From Streptomyces caniferus (GTDB lineage Bacteria > Actinomycetota > Actinomycetes > Streptomycetales > Streptomycetaceae): DNA of 64,000 bases. A program made the translations under genes and the position numbers. Numbering within the stretch: the stretch's first letter is position 1; every line of letters begins with the position of its first letter. The notes beneath the pieces are model-generated. The model was not told where the DNA came from, searched no databases, and saw nothing but the letters and a program-made list of their open reading frames with translations. Positions 1 to 8,397 of this stretch are shown here, piece after piece. The DNA is taken from assembly GCF_009811555.1 (NCBI RefSeq), contig NZ_BLIN01000005.1, positions 3,357,501-3,421,500 on the forward strand. The letters run 5' to 3'.

Positions 1-567
1 CACGGGGACACCGACCACCTCCGCACCCCCGGCCCGCAACGCCTCGACGAAGCCCGGCAGCGGCTCCCCGTGCAGTTGCAGGGCCACCCGGCGCCCGGAG
101 ACGCCCTCTTCCAGCAGCCGGTCCAGCACCTCGGCCATCGACTCGGAGGCCGGCGACCACTTCTCGGTCAGCCCGGCGGCCCGGATCGCACCGCGCACCT
201 TGGGCCCGCGCGCCAGCAGCTCCACCCCGGCCAGCCGGTCCAGCAGCGCCTCGCCCAGCCCCCAGCCCTCCGCGGCCTCGACCCAGCCGCGGAAGCCGAT
301 GGCGGTGGTGGCCACGACGACGTCGGGCGCCCGGTCGATCAGGTCCCGGGTCACCGCGAGCAGTTCGGTGTCGTCCGGCAGCGGGACGATGCGCAGCGCG
401 GGCGCATGCGTCACCTGCGCGCCGCGCCTCTCCAGCAGGGCGCCCAGCTCCTCCGCCCGCCGGGCCGCGGTCACCCCGACGGTGAACCCGTCCAGCGGCC
501 GCACGGTCGCCTCCGGTTCCGGTGCCGTGTGCTCCCGCTCGTCCTGCTCCTGCTGCTGATCGTGCAT
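1..567 (-). CDS. Uroporphyrinogen-III synthase (HemD family), C-terminus cut by window edge
   Basis: About 189 N-terminal residues are present; the 3' end lies outside the window. The family closes hydroxymethylbilane to uroporphyrinogen III for haem, sirohaem and corrin synthesis in the cytoplasm. After a charged, Gln/Glu-rich N-terminus, the protein shows GFTVGVTAARRAEELGALLE, then FRGWVEA and later the GWGLGEALLDRL region, typical of the HemD two-lobed fold. Streptomyces versions often carry a C-terminal winged-helix response-regulator-like domain, which cannot be checked here. The ATG at 567 is preceded by GGAG/GGGA on the minus strand. The gene lies downstream of narK, about 256 bases away. 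The pairing makes sense because sirohaem is the nitrite reductase cofactor, but that link is inference. Confidence 0.78.
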   Translation of the reverse strand, partial: MHDQQQEQDEREHTAPEPEATVRPLDGFTVGVTAARRAEELGALLERRGAQVTHAPALRIVPLPDDTELLAVTRDLIDRAPDVVVATTAIGFRGWVEAAEGWGLGEALLDRLAGVELLARGPKVRGAIRAAGLTEKWSPASESMAEVLDRLLEEGVSGRRVALQLHGEPLPGFVEALRAGGAEVVGVPV

Positions 568-823
568 GGTCGTCCCGCTCCGCCCAGAGTGGTGTACTGC
601 CGTGTGCTGCCGTACCGCCGCGGCTCGGGCGGCACGGAGTGCCAGGTACCCACGGTGCCAACGGCACGTGACGGTCCCGGTCCTCCAGTATTTCCCCGCG
701 GTTACGACGGAGCGCCCCCGGCTACGCCGTACGCCCGGTACGCCACGGGCCCGGGGCTCCCGGGTGGGGCGGGCACGGCGGCCGGTTCCCCTCGCCCCAC
801 CGCCCGCGCGCCCGCCCCACCGC

Positions 824-2299
824 TCACACCTCCGCGTACACCGGCCCCCGCTCCCCGTCCACGGCCGCCGCCTCCACACCGTCCGACCCGTCCGCCTCGT
901 CCGACGCCTGCGAACGGCGCCGCCCGCGCACCGCAGGACGCAGGTAGACGCCCCAGGTCACCGCGCCGCACACCACGTACCAGACCAGGAACGACACGAA
1001 CGCCGGCGTGCCCGACCCGGCCACCAGGAACGACTGCCGGAAGGCCAGGTTGATGGCGAGCCCGCCGAGCGCCCCCACCGCCCCGATCAGCCCCATCGCC
1101 GCCCCCGACAGCCGCCGTCCGTATACCGCGGCCGCCTCCCCCACGAGCCCCCGCCGCAGCGCCTGGGCCTGGAAGATCCCCGGGATCATCTTGTACGTGG
1201 AGCCGTTGCCGAGCCCCGTCAGCACGAACAGCGCGATGAACCCGACGAGGAACACCGGCAGCGACCGCGTCCCCGACGCGTAGATCACCACTCCGGTGGC
1301 CAGGCCCATCGCCACGAAGTTCCCCAGCGTGATCCGCGCCCCGCCGAACCGGTCCGCCAGCCGCCCGCCGACCGGCCGCACCAGCGAACCCAGCAGCGGC
1401 CCGATGAACGTCAGCGACGCGGCCTGCAGGGGCGTGCGCGCGAACTGGTTCTGCAGCACCAGGCCGAAGGCGAAGCTGTAGCCGATGAACGACCCGAACG
1501 TGCCGATGTACAGCAGCGACATCACCCAGGTGTGCGGCTCCCTGGCCGCGTCGAGGGCCGCTCCGGTGTCGTTGGTCACCGGCGCGAGGTTGTCCATGAA
1601 CAGCGCCGCGAGCACCGCCGCGAGCACGATCAGCGGCACGTAGACGGCCAGCACGATCCGCGGATGCGCGGCCCCCGCCGTCCCGATCACCAGCAGCCCC
1701 AGCAACTGGATCACCGGCACCCCGATGTTGCCGCCGCCCGCGTTCAGCCCCAGCGCCCACCCCTTCTTCCGCAGCGGATAGAACGCGTTGATGTTGGTCA
1801 TCGACGAGGCGAAGTTCCCGCCGCCGACCCCCGCCACCGCCGCGACCAGCAAGAACGTGGTGTACGAGGTGCCCGGCTCCATCACCACCGCCGCCACCGC
1901 GGTCGGCACCAGCAGCATCGTCGCGCTGAGCACCGTCCAGTTGCGCCCGCCGAACCGCGCCACCGCGAAGGTGTACGGCACCCGCAGCACCCCGCCCACC
2001 AGCGTCGGCATCGCCACCAGGAAGAACTTCCCGGCCGGATCGATCCCGTACTCCGGCCCCATGAAGAGCACCATCACCGACCACAGGCTCCAGATGGAGA
2101 ACCCGATGTGCTCGGAGAGCACCGAGAAGGCGAGGTTCCGCCGCGCGATCCGCTCCCCCGTCTCCCGCCAGAAGCCCTCGTCCTCCGGGTCCCAGTGCTC
2201 GATCCACCGGCCGCCCCTCCTCGCACGGCCCTCGGTACGGCTGCCGGCAGGGGTGTCCTCGGGTTCGTCACTGCGGGTATCTGCTGCCGCGGCCGTCAT
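824..2299 (-). CDS. narK: Nitrate/nitrite transporter, NarK family MFS
   Basis: The product is a 491-residue major facilitator with about 12 hydrophobic segments, predicted to move nitrate and/or nitrite across the cytoplasmic membrane. The N-terminal cytoplasmic stretch WIEHWDPEDEGFWRETGERI is the usual actinobacterial NarK leader. The loop between TM2 and TM3 has the MFS form RFGGRNW, and a glycine-rich GVGGGNFASSMTNINAFYP matches the nitrate signature region. Later GLNAGGGNIGVPVIQL is the second signature. The ATG at 2299 has GGGAGG four bases upstream. A GlnR-like box lies about 70-95 bases upstream, pointing to nitrogen control. Direction of transport (uptake or nitrite extrusion) cannot be told from sequence. 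Confidence 0.93.
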   Translation of the reverse strand: MTAAAADTRSDEPEDTPAGSRTEGRARRGGRWIEHWDPEDEGFWRETGERIARRNLAFSVLSEHIGFSIWSLWSVMVLFMGPEYGIDPAGKFFLVAMPTLVGGVLRVPYTFAVARFGGRNWTVLSATMLLVPTAVAAVVMEPGTSYTTFLLVAAVAGVGGGNFASSMTNINAFYPLRKKGWALGLNAGGGNIGVPVIQLLGLLVIGTAGAAHPRIVLAVYVPLIVLAAVLAALFMDNLAPVTNDTGAALDAAREPHTWVMSLLYIGTFGSFIGYSFAFGLVLQNQFARTPLQAASLTFIGPLLGSLVRPVGGRLADRFGGARITLGNFVAMGLATGVVIYASGTRSLPVFLVGFIALFVLTGLGNGSTYKMIPGIFQAQALRRGLVGEAAAVYGRRLSGAAMGLIGAVGALGGLAINLAFRQSFLVAGSGTPAFVSFLVWYVVCGAVTWGVYLRPAVRGRRRSQASDEADGSDGVEAAAVDGERGPVYAEV

Positions 2300-2368
2300 C
2301 GCGCCTCCCAGGGGTCAGGTCCTGGGCACCGACGCTAGGGAGGGCGGGTTTCCATGCCGTGCCGCCCG

Positions 2369-2395
2369 GTGACACGTACGAAACCTTGCGCTCAC
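2369..2395 (-). promoter_or_regulatory. Candidate GlnR box upstream of narK
   Basis: On the plus strand GTGAC (2369-2373), six bases, then GAAAC (2380-2384) matches the Streptomyces GlnR half-site pattern gTnAC-N6-GaAAC exactly. After another six bases comes CTCAC (2391-2395), a weak second a-site. It lies 70-96 bases upstream of the narK start. Regulation is inferred from pattern and gene function only. Confidence 0.5.
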
Positions 2396-2502
2396 GGGGT
2401 ACGGCGGACGCGGGTGAGGAGCCGGGCCGCCCGTGCGGGCGGTGGTCCGCGCATTCCCGCGGCGCCGGTCGCGCTGCGTCACTATGCTGCCGCGCCAGGC
2501 GG

Positions 2503-2525
2503 CCCGTACTCCTGGTGAGTACGGG
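2503..2525 (+). promoter_or_regulatory. 9-bp inverted repeat before the XRE regulator gene
   Basis: CCCGTACTC (2503-2511), loop CTGGT, GAGTACGGG (2517-2525) is a perfect inverted repeat. A possible -10 TATGCT lies at 2483-2488, so the repeat would sit just after the transcription start. That is a common place for an autoregulatory operator; it could also be a leader hairpin. Confidence 0.45.
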
Positions 2526-2569
2526 TGCGCATACGGTCACCGGCGTCGAAGTACGGGGAGTGGAACGCC

Positions 2570-3397
2570 ATGCAGCCGCGAAGCAAGCCCAAGAACCGAC
2601 ACTCCGCAGCGATGGAAGTCATCGGCGCACAGCTGGCGTTGTTCCGCATCAATGCGGGCCTCACCCAGCGCAGCCTCAGCGAGCGGACCACCGCCTCCGA
2701 GGAGACCATCGCCTCGATCGAGCAGGGCAGGCGGGCCCTGATGCCGCATCTGGCATCCGAGTTCGATCAACTTCTGCGCACGGGCGGCGCCCTGGCGGCA
2801 GGAGTGAGGAAGCTACCGCCGAAGGAGAAGTATCCGATCTGGGCGGAGGACTTCATGGCGCACGAGCGGGAGGCTCTCGCCCTCTCCACGTACGAAACCG
2901 TGGTCGTCCCAGGGCTGTTGCAGACCGAGGAGTACGCGCGAGCCACATTTCGCTGCACGGTGTTGCCGCTCGGAGAGGAGGAGACCGAACAGCGCGTGGC
3001 CGCCCGCACCGAGCGCCAGACGGTGCTGCGCCGCAAGCAGCCCATGTGTGCCAGCTTCATCCTCTTCGAGGCAATCCTGCTCGGCCGCCTAGGGGGTGGC
3101 GGCGTCATGCGTCGGCAGATCCAGCATTTGCGGGAATGCGCAGATCAGCCTGGTGTTTCGCTTCAAGTTCTCCCCTTGGGCCGCGAAAGTCACGCCGGGA
3201 TCTCGGGCCCGTTCGTCATCCTCGAAACACCTGACCACGAGCAGTTGGCATACACCGAGTCGCACCGTGGCAGTCAACTGATTGCCGACCCTGATGAGGT
3301 CAGTGCGCTGGTTCAGAAGTATGGAATGCTGCGAATGCAGGCTCTCAGCGACTCCGAAACGATGGGCCTGCTGGACCGGCTGCTAGGAGAGCGATGA
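2570..3397 (+). CDS. XRE-family helix-turn-helix regulator with DUF5753 domain
   Basis: A 275-residue cytoplasmic DNA-binding protein. The N-terminal HTH covers about residues 15-70 (GAQLALFRINAGLTQRSLSE, then TTASEETIASIEQGRR). The remainder is the DUF5753 domain typical of Streptomyces regulators of the WhiJ/AbaA-like group, with the core TYETVVVPGLLQTEEYARA and GVSLQVLPLGRESHAGISGPF. The start at 2570 is preferred over an in-frame ATG at 2525 because GGGGAG lies upstream at the right distance and the HTH begins soon after. Its stop overlaps the start of the DUF397 gene (ATGA), the classic pairing in which the small protein modulates the regulator. Confidence 0.9.
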   Translation: MQPRSKPKNRHSAAMEVIGAQLALFRINAGLTQRSLSERTTASEETIASIEQGRRALMPHLASEFDQLLRTGGALAAGVRKLPPKEKYPIWAEDFMAHEREALALSTYETVVVPGLLQTEEYARATFRCTVLPLGEEETEQRVAARTERQTVLRRKQPMCASFILFEAILLGRLGGGGVMRRQIQHLRECADQPGVSLQVLPLGRESHAGISGPFVILETPDHEQLAYTESHRGSQLIADPDEVSALVQKYGMLRMQALSDSETMGLLDRLLGER

Positions 3398-3714
3398 CCC
3401 ACCTGACATGGTTCAAGTCGAGCTACAGCGGCGATGAGGGCGGCGCCTGCCTCGAAGTGGCGTACGACTGGCGCAAGTCCAGCTACAGCACCGAAGAGGG
3501 CGGCAACTGCCTCGAAGTCGCCTACACCTGGCGCAAGTCCAGCCACAGCAGCGAGCAAGGCGGCAACTGCGTAGAGGTGGCCACCCACCCCACCACCATC
3601 CACGTCCGCGACTCCAAGGACCCCCAGGGCCCGCACCTCGACTTCTCGCCGGGTGCCTGGGCCTCGTTCGCCTCGTACGCCGCGGGTACCGCTGCCGCCA
3701 CAACGGCCCCGTAA
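3394..3714 (+). CDS. DUF397 protein with three tandem DUF397 motif repeats
   Basis: A 106-residue partner of the XRE regulator, coupled by a 4-base ATGA overlap. Standard DUF397 proteins (about 60-80 residues) have one W-[RF]-K-S-S-x-S-x-x-[EQ]-G-G-x-C-[LV]-E-V-A motif. Here it occurs three times with an exact 20-residue period, at residues 6-23, 26-43 and 46-63, followed by a single copy of the usual tail VRDSKDPQGPHLDFSPGAWASF. The DNA copies are 60 bp each (about 3409-3588). The family is linked to developmental or antibiotic regulation through its HTH partner. The triplication is the odd feature. Confidence 0.88.
   Translation: MTHLTWFKSSYSGDEGGACLEVAYDWRKSSYSTEEGGNCLEVAYTWRKSSHSSEQGGNCVEVATHPTTIHVRDSKDPQGPHLDFSPGAWASFASYAAGTAAATTAP
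3409..3588 (+). repeat. Three 60-bp in-frame tandem repeats in the DUF397 gene
   Basis: Units at 3409-3468, 3469-3528 and 3529-3588 each encode one 20-residue motif beginning with Trp. Units 2 and 3 are closer to each other (both open TGGCGCAAGTCCAGC) than to unit 1. Confidence 0.85.
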
Positions 3715-3720
3715 CCGGGG

Positions 3721-4260
3721 CTACTCGGCCGCCTCGCGCGGCGGGCCCATCCATATCCGGTCCGCGCAGAGGGTCATCCGCAGGCGCTTGCCCTTCTCGT
3801 CCCGGGCCACGACCGCCTGCCTGCCGGGGTAGTCGCGCGGCGCGGACACCACGGCGAGGTCATTGGTGACCATGGCGGCGTTCGGCGGGGTGCTTGTGGG
3901 GCAGTCCTGGTAGCGCAGGGCGGCCGTGACGGTCCCGCCGCGCCCCAGGTCTATCGGCAGGGGCTTGCCGTGCCCTACGGCATCCGACTCGGGCCCCTTG
4001 CCGAGGTGGACCTCGAAGGCCGGGAAGCCGTGGAACACACAGGGGCCCGCGCCCTTGTTGGCGATGGAGAGCCGGGCCTCGCGCTGCGCGCTGTGCGGCT
4101 TCTTCTTCAGGACGGTGAGCTTCCAGCGCAGGCCCTTGGTCGTGCAGTTGGCGTGCAGCGCCGCCATCCGCGCCGAGCCGCAGCCGGTCAGGGCCAGGCC
4201 CGTCACAGCGGTCAAGGTCAGCGTGGCCGCCGCCACCGCGAGAAGTGAACGCCGTCGCAC
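3721..4260 (-). CDS. DUF4232-type secreted lipoprotein
   Basis: A 179-residue protein starting with MRRRSLLAVAAATLTLTAV and a lipobox LTGC (Cys about residue 27), so it is predicted to be lipidated and held on the outer face of the membrane. The body has the DUF4232 pattern: a conserved Cys pair, REARLSIANKG, then GPCVFHGFPAFEVHL and a late LCADRIWMGP. Function of the family is unknown. It is transcribed towards the convergent DUF397 gene, only six bases away. An inverted repeat TTCCTT/AAGGAA lies 26 bases upstream of the start. Confidence 0.8.
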   Translation of the reverse strand: MRRRSLLAVAAATLTLTAVTGLALTGCGSARMAALHANCTTKGLRWKLTVLKKKPHSAQREARLSIANKGAGPCVFHGFPAFEVHLGKGPESDAVGHGKPLPIDLGRGGTVTAALRYQDCPTSTPPNAAMVTNDLAVVSAPRDYPGRQAVVARDEKGKRLRMTLCADRIWMGPPREAAE

Positions 4261-4285
4261 GGCTCCCCCTGTTCGTTGCGCAGAG

Positions 4286-4303
4286 TTCCTTGCCGTTAAG
4301 GAA
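4286..4303. promoter_or_regulatory. Small inverted repeat upstream of the DUF4232 gene
   Basis: TTCCTT (4286-4291), six bases, AAGGAA (4298-4303). It sits about 26 bases before the start codon in an AT-richer patch, so it could be an operator or leader hairpin. No regulator is identified. Confidence 0.3.
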
Positions 4304-4372
4304 ACATTTCACGCGTCCGGGGTTGCCTCGGCGTCCGTACGAACTTCCGCGCGCCACCGCGGCCCCCGCTCC

Positions 4373-5347
4373 TCATCCGCGTACGCCCATCGTCTCCGCG
4401 TCCGCCTCCGGGAGCCACCATGCACTGTCCGGGAGCGCCAACCAGGCGTGCCGACGGGCCAGTTCGCGGGCGGCGGCCCGCAGCGCGTCCAGCCCCGGAT
4501 GCCGCAGCCCCCGCCGCCACACCAGGGACACCGGCGAGAGCGGTACGGGATCGACGAGCGGCCGCAGCACCATCCCCGGCACCTCGATGAACTCCACGCT
4601 CGCCAGCACCGACCACCCCCGCTTGCGCACCACCCGTATGAACTCCTGCTTGCCCTCGATCTCCGGGAACGGCTCGGCGGTGGCGATACCGCGCCCGGCG
4701 AAGAGCCGCTCGGCCAGGTCCGTCCACTCCGCGGTCTGCGGGTTGCCGGCGGCCGCGTAGAGCGTCTCGCCGGCCAGCTCCGCGAGGGCGACGGCGGAGT
4801 GGGCGGCCAGCGGATGGTCCTCGCGCAGCAGGACCGCCATCGGCTCCAGGCGTACCGGCTGGTGGTCGAGGCCGGCGCGCAGGGCGGGCGGCAGCGCCGC
4901 GATCCGGCCGAAGGAGACATCGAGCCGTCCGGCCGCCACCTCGGCCGCCGCGCCCGTCAGCCCGCTGTGGAAGCGGGCGACCAGCTCACAGCTGTCCGGC
5001 ACCCGGGCCCTGGCCGCCTCCAGCACCCCGTGGGCGGTACCGATCGGGACACCCACGTCGACCAGCAGCGGCCGCTCCGGGGCGGCCCGGAAGGCGGTGG
5101 CCAGCTCGTCGTGCGCGCTCACCACCCGCCGCGCGTACGGCAGGAGCCGCGTTCCGTCCGCCGTCAGGGCGACCTGGCGGGTGGTCCGCAGGAACAGGGC
5201 CGCGCCCACCTCCCGCTCCAGGCGGCGGATGTCGCGGCTGAGCGCCTGCTGGGCGACGTACAGCCGGGCGGCGGCCCGGGTGAAGTGCAGCTCTTCGGCG
5301 GTGGCGAGGAAGGCGCGCAGCAGTCGCGGATCGATGTCGTACGGCAT
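4373..5347 (-). CDS. LysR-family transcriptional regulator
   Basis: A 324-residue LTTR. The N-terminal winged HTH (LLRAFLATAEELHFTRAAAR, then YVAQQALSRDIRRLEREVGA) spans residues 8-65 and is followed by LFLRTTRQVALTADG. The rest is the substrate-binding fold, with the beta-strand LVDVGVPIGTAHGVLEAARA marking its start. It is divergent from the MFS gene, with about 75-130 bases between, so it probably controls that exporter. The effector is unknown. No convincing Shine-Dalgarno is visible before the ATG at 5347. Confidence 0.9.
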   Translation of the reverse strand: MPYDIDPRLLRAFLATAEELHFTRAAARLYVAQQALSRDIRRLEREVGAALFLRTTRQVALTADGTRLLPYARRVVSAHDELATAFRAAPERPLLVDVGVPIGTAHGVLEAARARVPDSCELVARFHSGLTGAAAEVAAGRLDVSFGRIAALPPALRAGLDHQPVRLEPMAVLLREDHPLAAHSAVALAELAGETLYAAAGNPQTAEWTDLAERLFAGRGIATAEPFPEIEGKQEFIRVVRKRGWSVLASVEFIEVPGMVLRPLVDPVPLSPVSLVWRRGLRHPGLDALRAAARELARRHAWLALPDSAWWLPEADAETMGVRG

Positions 5348-5475
5348 CGGGTCATCCTGGCAGCAGCGGTTCCGCCGATGCCCGCGGAGGCCTGACGCAC
5401 ATTGACAACACAGGTGAGTGAATGGGTGCTGACCAGGTGTTGGACGGCGACGGCAGGGCCAGCGACCGTAGAGGC

Positions 5476-6768
5476 ATGATCCTCTTCCTCGCCGCCCGGC
5501 CGGTCACCTCCCCCCGGCCCGTACGCCCGGCCCCGCGTCGTGCCCGCTTCCGTCCCCTCGCCCCCTACCGCCGGCTCTTCGCCGTCCCCGGTACGCGCGC
5601 CTTCACGGCCGCCAACCTGCTGGCCCGGCTGCCCATGGGGATGCTCGGCGTCAGCGCGGTGCTGATGATCGCCGGCTCACGCGGCTCCTACGCACTGGCC
5701 GGGGCGGTCACCGCGACCGGGCTGGCGGCAACGGCGCTGGCCGGGCCGTGGACCGCCCGGATGATCGACCGTCACGGCCAGTCCCGTATCGCGGTCCCGG
5801 CCACCGCGCTCGCCGTCCTCGGCTCGCTCTCGCTCCTCCTGTGCGTCCACTACGGCGCGCCCGACTGGGCGCTCTTCGCCTCGTACGCCGCCACCGCCAC
5901 CACGCCCAACACCGGCGGGATGTCCCGCGCCCGCTGGGCGCACCTCTTCCGCGACGACCCGGCCGCACGGCACACCGCCGACTCCTTCGAACAGGCCGCG
6001 GACGAGCTGTGCTTCCTGCTCGGGCCGGTGCTCGCGACGCTGCTGTGCACCGCACTCGCCCCGGAGGCGGGTACGGCGGTGGCCGCGGTGCTGCTGCTGA
6101 CCGGGGTGCTGCTCTTCGCGGCCCAGCGCCGCACCGAACCCCCCGTGGTGCCGGCCCCGGCCACCGGCCGGCCCCGCTCGCCCCTGCGCCTGCCGGGGCT
6201 GCCGCCGCTCCTGGCCACCTTCCTCGCCACCGGCGCGGTCTTCGGCTCCCTGGAGGTCGTGACGATCGCCTTCGCCGACGCGCAGGGCATACGGACCGCG
6301 GCGGGCGGACTCCTCGCCCTCCAGGCGGCGGGCTCCTGCGCGGCGGGGCTGCTCTACGGCCTGCTGCGGCCGGCCGGTCACGCCGGCCGGCGCTTCCTCG
6401 GCTGCACGGCCGCGATGGCCGCCCTGATGCTGCTCCCGCTGCTCGCGGCCGCGACGGGGAGCTGGGCCGCACTGGCCGCGGCGCTCCTCCTGGCCGGTAT
6501 GGCGACCGCGCCGACCATGGTCACCGGCATGGGAATCGTCCAGGCGCTGACGCCGCCCGGGCAGCGGCACGAGGGCCTGACGCTCGCCGTGACCGCGCTG
6601 CTGGGCGGGATCGCGGCCGGATCGGCGAGCGGCGGCTGGGCGGTCGACCACCTGGGCGCGACGGGCGCGGCCTACGGGGTGCCCGCGTCGGCGGCCGCCC
6701 TCGCGGCGGCCGTCGCCCTGCTCACGGCACGCCGTGGCCCGAGCCGCCCGCCCGTGCCCGTCAGCTGA
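5476..6768 (+). CDS. MFS transporter, probable drug/metabolite exporter
   Basis: A 430-residue protein with about 12 hydrophobic segments, starting after a basic leader with FAVPGTRAFTAANLLARLPM, the usual opening of this Streptomyces MFS subgroup. The motif MIDRHGQSR between TM2 and TM3 is the MFS loop signature. The start is uncertain: ATG 5422 has a good GGTGAG five bases upstream, but codons 5422-5475 include rare AGA and TTG and look non-coding, so 5476 is chosen. Divergent from the LysR regulator. Its 3' end overlaps the convergent downstream gene by eight bases. Confidence 0.83.
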   Translation: MILFLAARPVTSPRPVRPAPRRARFRPLAPYRRLFAVPGTRAFTAANLLARLPMGMLGVSAVLMIAGSRGSYALAGAVTATGLAATALAGPWTARMIDRHGQSRIAVPATALAVLGSLSLLLCVHYGAPDWALFASYAATATTPNTGGMSRARWAHLFRDDPAARHTADSFEQAADELCFLLGPVLATLLCTALAPEAGTAVAAVLLLTGVLLFAAQRRTEPPVVPAPATGRPRSPLRLPGLPPLLATFLATGAVFGSLEVVTIAFADAQGIRTAAGGLLALQAAGSCAAGLLYGLLRPAGHAGRRFLGCTAAMAALMLLPLLAAATGSWAALAAALLLAGMATAPTMVTGMGIVQALTPPGQRHEGLTLAVTALLGGIAAGSASGGWAVDHLGATGAAYGVPASAAALAAAVALLTARRGPSRPPVPVS

Positions 6769-7444
6769 TCGGGTCCGTGTGCCGCAACCGCCGGGGGAAG
6801 GTCGCAACGACCGGGCCGTACCCCCCGACCGTGAAGGCGAAGGTCACCCGGGAACCGTCGACGAAGCCGACCTCGTGCGTGCCGTGCCGCACATCGGTAC
6901 GGTTCCGCACCCAGGCGGCCTGCCGCCGCTCCACCCGCCACGCGTGCTCCACCGCGTCGGCACCGGCCATCGGCTCCCGCCTGTTGCCGGCCAGCCGCAC
7001 CCGCACCACATGGAGATGGTGACCGGTCACCAGCAGCACCGACAGGTACCGGAACGAGCAGCGCGGCCGCAGCACGGCCGCCAGCTGCCCGGCCAGGCTC
7101 TCCCAACCGCCCGACAGCTGGGGGGTGTCGCGGTGGTGGCCCTCGTCCCACCTGTCCACCACGGCGTTGACGGGATTGAGGCGGTGCAGTCCCCATTCGG
7201 CCCGCCCCATGCCGTCGACGAGCCGGTCACCGGTGGTGCGCTGCGCCGAGAACGCCTGCTGCCGGAACGGCCGCGGCGGCTCGGGGAGCTGCTCGCCCGC
7301 CTCGACCGGATGGCCGGCGACGACCCGCTCCCCGGGCGGCAGCACGGCCGCCGCCCGTTCCGTGACCGCACGGGCCAGCGCATGCCGGTCGATGGGCAGC
7401 AGTGCGGACTTGAGCCCCAACCACAGCTCGTCGGCGAATGTCAC
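6761..7444 (-). CDS. Unknown protein, third gene of a T7SS-substrate-like operon
   Basis: 228 residues beginning with GTG at 7444, coupled to the upstream gene by a GTGA overlap. Family not recognised. Visible features are an N-terminal amphipathic part (ADELWLGLKSALLPIDRHAL), a conserved-looking GRAEWGLHRLNPVNAVVDRW, and a C-terminal half rich in beta-prone segments (HHLHVVRVRLAGNRREP; SRVTFAFTVGGYGPVVATF). There is no signal peptide or membrane segment. Position after a WXG-type protein suggests an immunity-like or chaperone-like partner, but that is inference only. Confidence 0.72.
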   Translation of the reverse strand: MTFADELWLGLKSALLPIDRHALARAVTERAAAVLPPGERVVAGHPVEAGEQLPEPPRPFRQQAFSAQRTTGDRLVDGMGRAEWGLHRLNPVNAVVDRWDEGHHRDTPQLSGGWESLAGQLAAVLRPRCSFRYLSVLLVTGHHLHVVRVRLAGNRREPMAGADAVEHAWRVERRQAAWVRNRTDVRHGTHEVGFVDGSRVTFAFTVGGYGPVVATFPRRLRHTDPIS

Positions 7445-8397
7445 CCGAAGGCCTCCCGCACCGACCGCTCGGCCTGCGCCGGTGACTCGTCCATGCGCGC
7501 GTCGAAGCTCTTCGGCTCCGGGCGCGTCTCGTATTCCACGGTCTCTTCCGCGAGCGCCGGACCGTTCTCGATCATGGCACCCGTCAAAGCGCCCCCGGGG
7601 TCGACCCCGAGGACACCCTTGGCGATCTTCTTGCCCTGCTTCCAGGCGAGGAACTGGGCGACATCCGTACCCGACGGCCGGTTGCCGTGCAGCAGGTCGC
7701 CGGCGATCCGCCGCCGGGCACCCTTCCACTCCTTGATCTTCGCGCGGTCCAGCCCGCGCAGATACCGGCGGAGCCGGGAGAGCTTGGCCAGCGCCTGGGT
7801 CCGCTTGGCGATGTCGGCGAGCTTGTCGGCGAGCCTGGCAGCGATCCGGGTGGCCTTCGCGGCCCGGTAGGCGACATTCGCCGCACCCGCCATCGGCCCG
7901 ATCGCCGCGGCGGCACCGGCCGTCAGCAGCGAGAGGATCGCCGTGGTGGCGGCGGTGACCATCAGCGCCTCGACGATCTCCACGAGGAGTTCGGTCATGG
8001 CCTGCTCGGCCATGGCGCAGGCCGCGGCCGCCATCTCCAGCAGCTCGGCGACCGTGTCCATGTCGTCGGCCTCACCGAGCAGGGCCTGCTCGAAGTCCGT
8101 CATGGTCGTGGTGAATCCCTCGGCGGCGTCGCCCTGCCACGCGTGCTGCACGGCCTTGCGCTCCGCCACCAGGTCCTCGACCACACCGCGCAGATCTCGC
8201 GCCGCGCTCCGCCACTCCCGGGCGGTCTCCTCCAGCAATGCGCTGTCGCCGGTGACCCAGTCGAACCAGTCGTCGGCGCCGCACTGCTTCAGGACGCCCT
8301 TGATGATCTCGTCGAGGGTCGCGGCGAGCGGATTGCTCCAGTCCAGGGTGTAATTGATCCGGTCGAGCGCGCTCGACGCGGCCTGCCCCGCGCCCAT
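7441..8397 (-). CDS. WXG-motif protein with C-terminal hydrophobic/toxin-like domain
   Basis: 318 residues. The first 120 residues are helical and include the WXG turn WQG at 87-89, as in WXG100/LXG-type type VII secretion substrates. Residues about 136-175 form a long hydrophobic stretch (LLVEIVEALMVTAATTAILS, then LLTAGAAAAIGP). The C-terminal 140 residues are basic and unrecognised. It starts at ATG 8397, overlapping the stop of the upstream EspC-like gene by one base (TGATG). The order small helical protein, WXG-fused large protein, unknown partner is the layout of LXG/WXG effector operons. Toxicity is not shown by any motif I can identify. Confidence 0.78.
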   Translation of the reverse strand: MGAGQAASSALDRINYTLDWSNPLAATLDEIIKGVLKQCGADDWFDWVTGDSALLEETAREWRSAARDLRGVVEDLVAERKAVQHAWQGDAAEGFTTTMTDFEQALLGEADDMDTVAELLEMAAAACAMAEQAMTELLVEIVEALMVTAATTAILSLLTAGAAAAIGPMAGAANVAYRAAKATRIAARLADKLADIAKRTQALAKLSRLRRYLRGLDRAKIKEWKGARRRIAGDLLHGNRPSGTDVAQFLAWKQGKKIAKGVLGVDPGGALTGAMIENGPALAEETVEYETRPEPKSFDARMDESPAQAERSVREAFG

